A DNA stretch of 64,000 nucleotides from Xanthomonas sp. 3793 (GTDB taxonomy: Bacteria > Pseudomonadota > Gammaproteobacteria > Xanthomonadales > Xanthomonadaceae). Positions 17,816 through 24,548 of this stretch are shown here, one piece after another; the first letter of the stretch is position 1; each line of letters begins with the position of its first letter. Location of the stretch: the NCBI RefSeq assembly GCF_024806835.1, contig NZ_JANTYU010000001.1, positions 310,001 through 374,000 on the forward strand. Reading direction: 5' to 3'. A program made the position numbers and the translations under genes. The notes beneath the pieces are model-generated. The model ran no database searches. It saw nothing but the letters and a program-made list of their open reading frames with translations, and had not been told where the DNA came from.

Positions 17816-19089
17816 ACCCCCTGTCCGCGTTTGCCGCCGGCCTTGGCGCGCTTGCCAGCACCGGCAAGAAGTCCAGCTACAGCGACCCGTCGTCCGAGCA
17901 GGATCCGGCGCAGGACCAGTTCGCGCGCATGCTCAATCCGGCCAACACACCCAACCACGCCCCGCCGCAGGCGCCCGAGCGCGTGCCGGCCAAGCCGCCT
18001 GCCGCCAAATCCAGCCAATCCGACAAGAACCGCGCCGACGACGAACAGGGCGACGACGCACCCGGCGATGCGACCAAGCGCCCGCGCGCCCAGGACGGCG
18101 ATGCCAAGTCTGCCCAGCCCGCCAAGGAATCCGCAGCCAAGGACAGCAGTGCCGCCACCGCGAGCGGCAAGAGCGCAACTGCCAGCAAGGACAGCAAGGA
18201 CGCCCCCGCCGATGCGGCCACGACCACCGAGGCCGGCTGGCCGCCCGCCGGCCTGGGCGGTTTTGGCATGAGCCTGCTGGCCCAGGCAGTACCGGGCGGC
18301 GATGTGCTCGCCGCCGCTGCCGCAGCGCTCGCCGCCAGTGTGGCCAATGCGGCCGGCGCCACGCCGACCGCGACTGCACTGCCGACCGATACCACCGCGC
18401 CTACAGCCGCTGCTGCCGCAACCGCCACCGCCCTGCCCGCCCTGGGTGCGCTTGCGCCGGCTGCCGCCGCAGGCGCCAAGCCCACCTTGACCACTGCGGT
18501 CAGCGGCGATGCGCAAACCGCCGCGCTGATGAGCATGGCGGTCAAGGCACTGGACCCGGCCGACGACAGCGCAGCAGTAGACGCGCCGGATGCCCCGGCG
18601 TTCGTGCTGCCCACCGCCGCGCCCACGCTCACCCGCCTGCAGGACCCGGCGCCGATCTTCAGCGCCTCGCCCACGCCGACCCCGGAGATGGGCAGCGACA
18701 CCTTCGACGACGCCATCGGCGCGCGCTTGAGCTGGCTGGCCGACCAGAAGATCGGCCACGCGCACATCAAGCTCACCCCGAACGAGATGGGCCCGGTCGA
18801 GGTGCGGCTGCATCTGGATGGCGACAAGGTCAACGCCAGCTTCACCGCCGCCAGTGCCGATACCCGTCAGGCGCTGGAACAGAGCCTGCCGCGGCTCCGC
18901 GAAATGCTCGGCCAGAACGGTTTCCAGCTCGGCCAGGCCGATGTGGGCAAGCAACAGCAGCAAGGCCAGAGCGGCAACGGCAACGGCAGCGGGCGCGATG
19001 GCACCGGCCTCACCCTGGACGACAGCCCGCCCGTCGGAATTCCGTCGGTAGTGTTACGCCAGCGTGGATTGCTGGACGCCTACGCCTGA
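17812..19089 (+). CDS. fliK: Flagellar hook-length control protein FliK
   Basis: The frame is open far upstream, but the ATG overlapping the fliJ stop gives 425 residues, typical of FliK. The N-terminal 270 residues are low-complexity Ala/Pro/Lys/Asp sequence, as expected for the secreted ruler part. The conserved C-terminal domain has LTPNEMGPVEVRLHLDGDKV and ALEQSLPRLREMLGQNGFQL, the export-switch domain. An intrinsic terminator follows about 70 bases downstream, ending this unit. Confidence 0.95.
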   Translation: MNPLSAFAAGLGALASTGKKSSYSDPSSEQDPAQDQFARMLNPANTPNHAPPQAPERVPAKPPAAKSSQSDKNRADDEQGDDAPGDATKRPRAQDGDAKSAQPAKESAAKDSSAATASGKSATASKDSKDAPADAATTTEAGWPPAGLGGFGMSLLAQAVPGGDVLAAAAAALAASVANAAGATPTATALPTDTTAPTAAAAATATALPALGALAPAAAAGAKPTLTTAVSGDAQTAALMSMAVKALDPADDSAAVDAPDAPAFVLPTAAPTLTRLQDPAPIFSASPTPTPEMGSDTFDDAIGARLSWLADQKIGHAHIKLTPNEMGPVEVRLHLDGDKVNASFTAASADTRQALEQSLPRLREMLGQNGFQLGQADVGKQQQQGQSGNGNGSGRDGTGLTLDDSPPVGIPSVVLRQRGLLDAYA

Positions 19090-19159
19090 GCCGCCGCGTC
19101 GGGACGGCCCGGCGCAACGCAAAAACGCAGCGCGCGCTGACCTTGCCGCCCGCTCTGAA

Positions 19160-19190
19160 CCCTCGCAGCGCAAGGCTTGCGGGGGTTTTT
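19160..19190 (+). terminator. Rho-independent terminator after fliK
   Basis: CCCTCGCA (19160-19167) pairs with TGCGGGGG (19178-19185) over eight base pairs with one G-T wobble and a ten-base loop, followed directly by five T. It separates the fliE-K unit from the fliL promoter 40 bases further on. Confidence 0.8.
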
Positions 19191-19230
19191 GCACACGCGC
19201 CCACGCGGCGCCAGGAATCCGTCGCGGTTT

Positions 19231-19246
19231 TGGCACGCCAGTTGCA
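19231..19246 (+). promoter_or_regulatory. Sigma-54 type promoter of fliL
   Basis: TGGCACGCCAGTTGCA is essentially the -24/-12 consensus with correct spacing. Predicted transcription start is near 19257, about 22 bases before the chosen fliL GTG. Confidence 0.88.
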
Positions 19247-19278
19247 TCCATTGGGTGAGCATTCCCCTGGAGCAGAAC

Positions 19279-19797
19279 GTGGCAGCGGCCAAGAAACCTG
19301 AAAAGACCGAAGAGAAAGAAGAGAAGAAGAAAGGCGGCAAGAAGCCTCTTCTGCTGATCGCCATTGGCGTGGTCGTGCTGGCCGCGGCCGGCGGCGGTGC
19401 GTGGTTCTTCCTCGGCCACAAGGGCGATGAAAAAGGCGGCAAGCACGATGCCCCCAAGGTGGCCGAAGTGCCAAAGCCGGCACAGTACTTCCCGATGGAC
19501 CCGGCGATTGTGGTCAACCTGGCCGATCCCGGCGACGGCCCGCAGTATCTTCAGGTCGAAGTGCAGCTGGTCACCCGCGACCCGGAAGAACTCAAACTCA
19601 TCACCGAGAACGCCCCCGCCATCCGCGCGCACCTGCTGATGCTGCTGTCTCAGGTCAAGGCCACCGACGTGGCCGATCTGGCCGGCAAGCAGAAGCTGCA
19701 GAAATCCGCGCTGGCCGAAGCGCAGAAGGTCATGACCAGCGAAACCGGCAAGAAATGCATCGAAGAATTGCTGTTCACCAGTTTCGTCACCCAGTAA
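19279..19797 (+). CDS. fliL: Flagellar basal body-associated protein FliL
   Basis: The frame is open from 19177, but that start lies upstream of the sigma-54 promoter. The GTG at 19279 has a GGAG six bases ahead and gives 172 residues. The product has a Lys/Glu-rich cytoplasmic tail (residues 1-22), one transmembrane helix (LLLIAIGVVVLAAAGGGAW) and a periplasmic stomatin-like FliL domain (YFPMDPAIVVNLADP, then LLLSQVKATDVADLAGK). FliL supports stator function around the rod. It opens the fliL-M-N-O-P unit. Confidence 0.95.
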   Translation: MAAAKKPEKTEEKEEKKKGGKKPLLLIAIGVVVLAAAGGGAWFFLGHKGDEKGGKHDAPKVAEVPKPAQYFPMDPAIVVNLADPGDGPQYLQVEVQLVTRDPEELKLITENAPAIRAHLLMLLSQVKATDVADLAGKQKLQKSALAEAQKVMTSETGKKCIEELLFTSFVTQ

Positions 19798-19806
19798 GGC
19801 TGCCCC

Positions 19807-20820
19807 ATGAGCGTGAGTGATCTGCTTTCCCAGGACGAAATCGATGCCCTGCTGCATGGCGTGGATTCGGGTGCGGTCAACACCGAGCCGGAGCCGCTGC
19901 CCGGCGAAGCGCGGCAATACGATCTGTCCAGCCAGGACCGCATCATCCGTGGCCGCATGCCGACCCTGGAGATGGTCAACGAGCGCTTTGCGCGGCTGTG
20001 GCGCATCGGCCTGTTCAACCTGATCCGGCGCTCGGCCGACCTGTCGGTGCGCGGCATCGACCTGGTCAAGTTCAACGAGTACATGCACTCGCTGTACGTG
20101 CCGACCAACCTCAACCTGATCCGCTTCAAGCCGCTGCGCGGCACCGGCCTGATCGTGTTCGAACCCACCCTGGTGTTCACCGTGGTGGACAACTTCTTCG
20201 GTGGCGATGGCCGCTTCCATACCCGTATCGAAGGCCGCGAATTCACCGCCACCGAGATGCGCGTGATCCAGCTGATGCTCAAGCAGACCTTCGCCGACCT
20301 GAAGGAAGCCTGGGCGCCGGTGATGGAGGTGGACTTCGAGTACATCAACTCGGAGATCAACCCGCACTTCGCCAACATCGTCACCCCGCGCGAATACGTG
20401 GTGGTGTGCCGCTTCCATGTGGAGCTGGAAGGCGGCGGCGGCGAGATCCACATCACCCTGCCGTATTCGATGCTGGAGCCGATCCGCGAACTGCTCGATG
20501 CCGGCATCCAGAGCGACCGCAACGACCGCGACGACTCCTGGAACGTCATGCTGCGCGAGCAGCTCAACACCGCCGAGGTGACGCTGTCGAGCGTACTGGC
20601 CAGCAAACGCATGAGCCTGCGCCAGCTCACCGGCCTGAAGGTCGGCGACATCCTGCCGATCGATCTGCCCGCGCAGGTACCGCTGTGCGTGGAAGACATT
20701 CCCATGTTCACCGGCGAATTCGGCGTCTCCAACGGCAACAACGCCGTGAAGATCACCGCCGTCCGCCCGCCCGGCGTGCAAGCCCCGCGTGCCGTTCCAT
20801 CCCAGGACCCCAGCAAATGA
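19807..20820 (+). CDS. fliM: Flagellar motor switch protein FliM
   Basis: FliM forms the middle of the C-ring and binds phosphorylated CheY. The 337-residue protein carries the N-terminal CheY-binding segment LLSQDEIDALLHG (about residues 5-17), the middle CheC-like domain with the GGxG-like loop NFFGGDGRFH, and a C-terminal SpoA domain (LTGLKVGDILPID). It overlaps fliN by ATGA. Confidence 0.98.
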   Translation: MSVSDLLSQDEIDALLHGVDSGAVNTEPEPLPGEARQYDLSSQDRIIRGRMPTLEMVNERFARLWRIGLFNLIRRSADLSVRGIDLVKFNEYMHSLYVPTNLNLIRFKPLRGTGLIVFEPTLVFTVVDNFFGGDGRFHTRIEGREFTATEMRVIQLMLKQTFADLKEAWAPVMEVDFEYINSEINPHFANIVTPREYVVVCRFHVELEGGGGEIHITLPYSMLEPIRELLDAGIQSDRNDRDDSWNVMLREQLNTAEVTLSSVLASKRMSLRQLTGLKVGDILPIDLPAQVPLCVEDIPMFTGEFGVSNGNNAVKITAVRPPGVQAPRAVPSQDPSK

Positions 20821-21155
20821 TCAACTCCGACATCCTCGACGCCGCGCCCGCCACCTTCGACAACCTGCAGGCCGAGCACGACCAGAATGCCACCGACCTC
20901 AACCTGGACGTCATCCTGGACGTGCCGGTGACGCTGTCGCTGGAAGTGGGCCGCGCCCGCATCCCGATCCGCAACCTGCTGCAGCTCAACCAGGGCTCGG
21001 TGGTGGAACTGGAACGCGGCGCCGGCGAGCCGCTGGACGTCTACGTCAACGGCACCTTGATCGCGCATGGCGAAGTGGTGGTGATCAACGACCGCTTCGG
21101 CATCCGCCTGACCGACGTGGTCAGCCCCAGCGAACGGATCCGGAGGCTGCGGTGA
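20817..21155 (+). CDS. fliN: Flagellar motor switch protein FliN
   Basis: The ATG overlapping the fliM stop gives a 112-residue FliN. The C-terminal SpoA domain is complete (VILDVPVTLSLEVGRARI, LLQLNQGSVVEL, PLDVYVNGTLIAHGEVV). FliN forms the base of the C-ring and docks the export ATPase complex. It ends in a GTGA overlap with fliO. Confidence 0.97.
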   Translation: MINSDILDAAPATFDNLQAEHDQNATDLNLDVILDVPVTLSLEVGRARIPIRNLLQLNQGSVVELERGAGEPLDVYVNGTLIAHGEVVVINDRFGIRLTDVVSPSERIRRLR

Positions 21156-21559
21156 TCGGCCTGCTGGCTGCCGCCGCGCCGGTCGCGGCCAAGGCCACCC
21201 AGGTCGGCGCGCAGGCGCCGTCCTCGCCCAGCCTGTTTGGCGCGGTCTTTGCATTGCTGCTGGTGCTCGCGCTGATCGTCGGCCTGGGCTGGTTGCTCAA
21301 GCGCATGCCCGGCAGCGGTTTCCGCAACAGCGAGGGCCTGCGCGTGGTGACCAGCCTGGCGGTGGGTGCCAAGGAACGCGTGGTGGTGGTGGAGGTCAAC
21401 GGCCAGCAATTGCTGCTGGGCGTCACCGCCGGCGGCATCAGCACCTTGCACACCTTGCCCGAACCGCTGCCGCCAGCGCCCGCTCCCACCCTGCCCAATT
21501 TCAAGCAACTCCCCAATTTCGCCCAGCTGCTCGCTCAGAAGCTGCGCAAGGACCCGTGA
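21152..21559 (+). CDS. fliO: Flagellar biosynthesis protein FliO
   Basis: The 135-residue product starts at the GTG overlapping the fliN stop. One transmembrane helix (FALLLVLALIVGLGWLL, about residues 30-46) is followed by the FliO cytoplasmic core LRVVTSLAVGAKERVVVVE and LLLGVTAGGI. FliO assists assembly of the FliP-FliR export gate. fliP starts one base after its stop codon. Confidence 0.93.
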   Translation: MIGLLAAAAPVAAKATQVGAQAPSSPSLFGAVFALLLVLALIVGLGWLLKRMPGSGFRNSEGLRVVTSLAVGAKERVVVVEVNGQQLLLGVTAGGISTLHTLPEPLPPAPAPTLPNFKQLPNFAQLLAQKLRKDP

Positions 21560-21560
21560 C

Positions 21561-22415
21561 ATGTTCAGTCGTTGGAATCGCTGGGGGCGCAGCCTGCGCC
21601 TGGTCTTGATCCTGCTGGTGATGAGCTGCCCGCTGCTGGCCGCCGCCACGCCGGCCGCGTTGCCGTCGATGGCGCAGGCCGCTGCCCCCGCTGCCGCTGC
21701 CACACCGGCGCCGGCGGTGCCGCCCGGCTCCAACCAGTTGCCGAACCTGCCCAACGTGAGCGTGGGCCGCATCGGCGACCAGCCGGTGAGCCTGCCGCTG
21801 CAGACCCTGCTGCTGATGACGGCGATCACCTTGCTGCCGTCGATGCTGCTGGTGCTGACCGCCTTTACCCGCATCACCATCGTGCTGGGCCTGCTGCGTC
21901 AGGCGCTGGGCACCGGCCAGACCCCGTCCAACCAGGTGCTGCTGGGCCTGGCGATGTTCCTGACCGCGCTGGTGATGATGCCGGTGTGGCAAAAGATGTG
22001 GGGTGCCGGCCTGCAGCCGTACCTCAACAACCAGATCGATTTCTCCACCGCCTGGACGCTGACCACCCAGCCGCTGCGCGCCTTCATGCTGGCGCAGATT
22101 CGCGAGACCGATCTGATGACCTTCGCGGGCATGGCCGGCGACGGCAAGTACGCAGGTCCGGACGCGGTGCCGTTCCCGGTGCTGGTGGCCTCGTTCGTGA
22201 CCAGCGAGCTGAAGACCGCCTTCGAGATCGGGTTCCTGATCTTCATCCCGTTCGTGATCATCGATCTGGTGGTGGCCAGCGTGCTGATGTCGATGGGCAT
22301 GATGATGCTGTCGCCGATGCTGATCTCCGCGCCGTTCAAGATCCTGCTGTTCATCCTGGTGGATGGATGGGTGCTGGTGGTGGGCACGCTGGCAGCGAGC
22401 TTCAACGCGTCGTAG
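21561..22415 (+). CDS. fliP: Flagellar export gate protein FliP
   Basis: FliP is the main subunit of the FliPQR export gate in the inner membrane. The 284-residue protein has a cleavable signal peptide (residues 1-28, ending SCPLLAAA), a Pro/Ala linker, and the conserved core: LLMTAITLLPSMLLVLTAFT, RITIVLGLLRQALGTGQTP, and near the end FVIIDLVVASVLMSMGMMML with LLFILVDGW. It closes the fliL-P unit. Confidence 0.98.
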   Translation: MFSRWNRWGRSLRLVLILLVMSCPLLAAATPAALPSMAQAAAPAAAATPAPAVPPGSNQLPNLPNVSVGRIGDQPVSLPLQTLLLMTAITLLPSMLLVLTAFTRITIVLGLLRQALGTGQTPSNQVLLGLAMFLTALVMMPVWQKMWGAGLQPYLNNQIDFSTAWTLTTQPLRAFMLAQIRETDLMTFAGMAGDGKYAGPDAVPFPVLVASFVTSELKTAFEIGFLIFIPFVIIDLVVASVLMSMGMMMLSPMLISAPFKILLFILVDGWVLVVGTLAASFNAS

Positions 22416-22663
22416 GTATGGATGGCGCGCTGCGCGCGCGATCGATGTGGCTGGCACTGTCATTGGATCCAGCTGAGCCACATCCAATTTGAGTGGTGTT
22501 TACGCCTGGTTGAGTTCGGCAGATAGCGTCAGCAGGCCTGAGCGCGGTGGTTCCGGCTCTCCCTACCGGTCCCATAGCTGCAGTGTCCAGCTGTCTCTTA
22601 TCGCTTTCAGCTTTCCGATCTCCGCTCTTGCTGTTGCCTCCGCTTTCAGCTTTTTGCTCGTGC

Positions 22664-23197
22664 GGGCCCCCATACCGCAGCGGCAAGCCGGGTAGATACA
22701 ACCCGAAGGGCATCGCGCATGGATGCGCGATGTTTTTGTAAGGGACATGGATGTCCCTTACAAAAATTTCTACCCGGATTGCGGACCTGGAGCGCGCAGC
22801 GCGGAAGGCGCGAGGACGGGGGCGTGTTTCTTTGGTTACTTTCTTTGCACAAGCAAAGAAAGTGACTCGCCCCCCGAAGGGGGACGAAAGCTTTGCACTT
22901 GCACTTGCACCTGTGTTGCCTCGTCGCATTGATTTCGCTTATCAATGCCACGCAGTGAAATCAAGGCTTTCACGCCCTGTCGGGCGCGAGTCACTTTTCT
23001 TTGCTTGTGCAAAGAAAAGTAACCAAAAGAAAGCACACCCCGTCCTCGCGCCCTCCGCGCCTCCGGCGCTGCGGGTGCGCAAGTCCGGCAGAAATTTTTG
23101 TAAGGGACATCCCTGTCCCTTACAAAAACGTCGCGCATCCATGCGCGCCGCCCTGCGGGTTGTATCTGCCGGCCTTGCCGCTGCGGTATGGGGCCCC
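22664..23197. repeat. Large near-palindrome (two arms of ~215 bp around a ~100-bp centre)
   Basis: The left arm (22664-22880) and the right arm (22985-23197) are imperfect inverted copies. Matching landmarks run inwards from CATACCGCAGCGGCAAG / CTTGCCGCTGCGGTATG through GTAGATACAACCCG / CGGGTTGTATCTGC, a self-complementary block with TTTTTGTAAGGGACAT, CGCGAGGACGGGG / CCCCGTCCTCGCG, and TTGCACAAGCAAAGAAA / TTTCTTTGCTTGTGCAA. The short frames across it are mirror images of each other and lack gene-like features. It fills most of the 966-base gap between fliP and fliQ. Confidence 0.9.
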
Positions 23198-23353
23198 TGA
23201 AAGCCAACAGCAAAGCGCAGTTCAAGCAGCAGCAGAATCCAGCACCTCAATCAACGGCACCAATACCGCAACGGCTGACAGCAGTCTCCGTAACCGCGAA
23301 ACTGCCAGCCAAACAACGAATCCCAAATCCCGAATCTCCAATCCCCGCCCCTT

Positions 23354-23369
23354 TGGCACCCGACTTGCA
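23354..23369 (+). promoter_or_regulatory. Sigma-54 type promoter just ahead of fliQ
   Basis: TGGCACCCGACTTGCA fits the -24/-12 consensus with GG and GC ten bases apart. The predicted start of transcription, near 23380, is only about two bases before the fliQ ATG. Confidence 0.78.
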
Positions 23370-23381
23370 TCAGCACGCCCC

Positions 23382-23651
23382 ATGAGCCCTGAAATCGCCC
23401 TGACTGAACTACGTGGTGGCCTGGTCACCGTCCTGTGGATTGCCGGACCGATGCTGCTGGCGGTGTTGATCGTCGGTGTGGTCATCGGCGTGGTGCAGGC
23501 CGCCACCCAGTTGAATGAACCCACCATCGGCTTCGTGGCCAAGGCGGTCGCGTTGACCGCGACCCTGTTCGCCACCGGCAGCATGCTGCTGGGGCATCTG
23601 GTGGAGTTCACCATTGCGCTGTTCCAGCGCATTCCGCATCTGATCGGTTAG
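23382..23651 (+). CDS. fliQ: Flagellar export gate protein FliQ
   Basis: The 89-residue product with two hydrophobic helices is full-length FliQ. The N-terminal MSPEIALTELRGGL, the QAATQLNEPTIGFVAK signature and a C terminus ending in PHLIG match the family. The MSPE start matches the MTPE start of the enterobacterial protein, which fixes this ATG even though the frame is open much further upstream. Its message may be nearly leaderless because the sigma-54 element is so close. fliR follows after 13 bases. Confidence 0.96.
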   Translation: MSPEIALTELRGGLVTVLWIAGPMLLAVLIVGVVIGVVQAATQLNEPTIGFVAKAVALTATLFATGSMLLGHLVEFTIALFQRIPHLIG

Positions 23652-23664
23652 CGGGCCGCACCGG

Positions 23665-24456
23665 ATGGATTCCGCTACCCAGATGGTGATCGACGGCCAG
23701 CGCGCGTTTGCGATGGTCGGGGCGATCATGTGGACCATGCTGCGCACCGGTGCCTTGCTCACGGCCATGCCGTTGATCGGCACGCGCGCAGTGCCCGGGC
23801 GGGTGCGGGTGATGCTGGCCGGGACCTTGTCGATGGTGCTGGCGCCGATCCTGCCGCCGGTGCCGGAGTGGGACGGATTCACCGCGCAGGCAGTGCTGAG
23901 CATCGCGCGCGAGTTGGCCGTCGGCGCCAGCATGGGCTTCATGTTGAAGCTGATCTTCGAGGCCGGCGCACTGGCCGGCGAGTTGGTGTCGCAGTCCACC
24001 GGCCTGTCGTTTGCGCAGATGTCCGACCCGATGCGCGGGGTGACCTCCGGTGTGATCGCGCAGTGGTTCTACATCGGGTTCGGCTTGCTGTTCTTTGCGG
24101 CCAACGGGCATCTTGCGGTGATCTCGCTGCTGGTGGACAGCTACAAGGCGCTGCCGATCGGCACGGCCATTCCCGACGCCGGCGCGTTTGCGGAGGTGGC
24201 GCCGACCCTGTTCCTGCAGATCCTGCGCGGCGGGCTGACCCTGGCCTTGCCGATGATGGTGGCGATGCTGGCGGTCAATCTGGCCTTCGGCGCGTTGGCC
24301 AAGGCGGCGCCGGCGTTGAACCCGATGCAACTTGGGTTGCCGCTGACGGTCTTATTGGGGCTGTTCCTGTTGTCCAGCTTCGCAAGCGAGTTCGCGCCAC
24401 CGGTGCAGCGCATGTTCGACACCGCCTTCGACTCCGCCAGAGAACTGACGGGCTGA
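23665..24456 (+). CDS. fliR: Flagellar export gate protein FliR
   Basis: The 263-residue polytopic membrane protein has the FliR pattern: IMWTMLRTGALLTAMPLIGTR, VLSIARELAVGASMGFMLKL, GQ-like SQSTGLSFAQMSDP and the C-terminal NLAFGALAKAAPALNPMQLG. FliR closes the FliPQR gate. The gene ends 12 bases before a sigma-28 type promoter for the downstream GGDEF gene. Confidence 0.97.
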   Translation: MDSATQMVIDGQRAFAMVGAIMWTMLRTGALLTAMPLIGTRAVPGRVRVMLAGTLSMVLAPILPPVPEWDGFTAQAVLSIARELAVGASMGFMLKLIFEAGALAGELVSQSTGLSFAQMSDPMRGVTSGVIAQWFYIGFGLLFFAANGHLAVISLLVDSYKALPIGTAIPDAGAFAEVAPTLFLQILRGGLTLALPMMVAMLAVNLAFGALAKAAPALNPMQLGLPLTVLLGLFLLSSFASEFAPPVQRMFDTAFDSARELTG

Positions 24457-24468
24457 CCGTACGGCCGC

Positions 24469-24495
24469 TCAAGTTTTGCGACCGGTCGCCGTCAA
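24469..24495 (+). promoter_or_regulatory. Sigma-28 (FliA) type promoter of the first GGDEF gene
   Basis: TCAAGTTT-N11-GCCGTCAA matches the class-IV flagellar consensus TAAAGTTT-N11-GCCGATAA with exact spacing. Transcription would start near 24502, about 47 bases ahead of the chosen ATG. Confidence 0.65.
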
Positions 24496-24548
24496 CGCTG
24501 GGGACGATTGACCCATTCGATCGCATTGCCTTCTTCTCGCGGAAACCG

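Noticed and set aside
22664..23197. Small protein genes inside the large palindrome (frames with ACAKK and PVG segments)
   Set aside because: The frames on the two arms mirror each other and exist because of the inverted repeat; none has a ribosome-binding site or a family.
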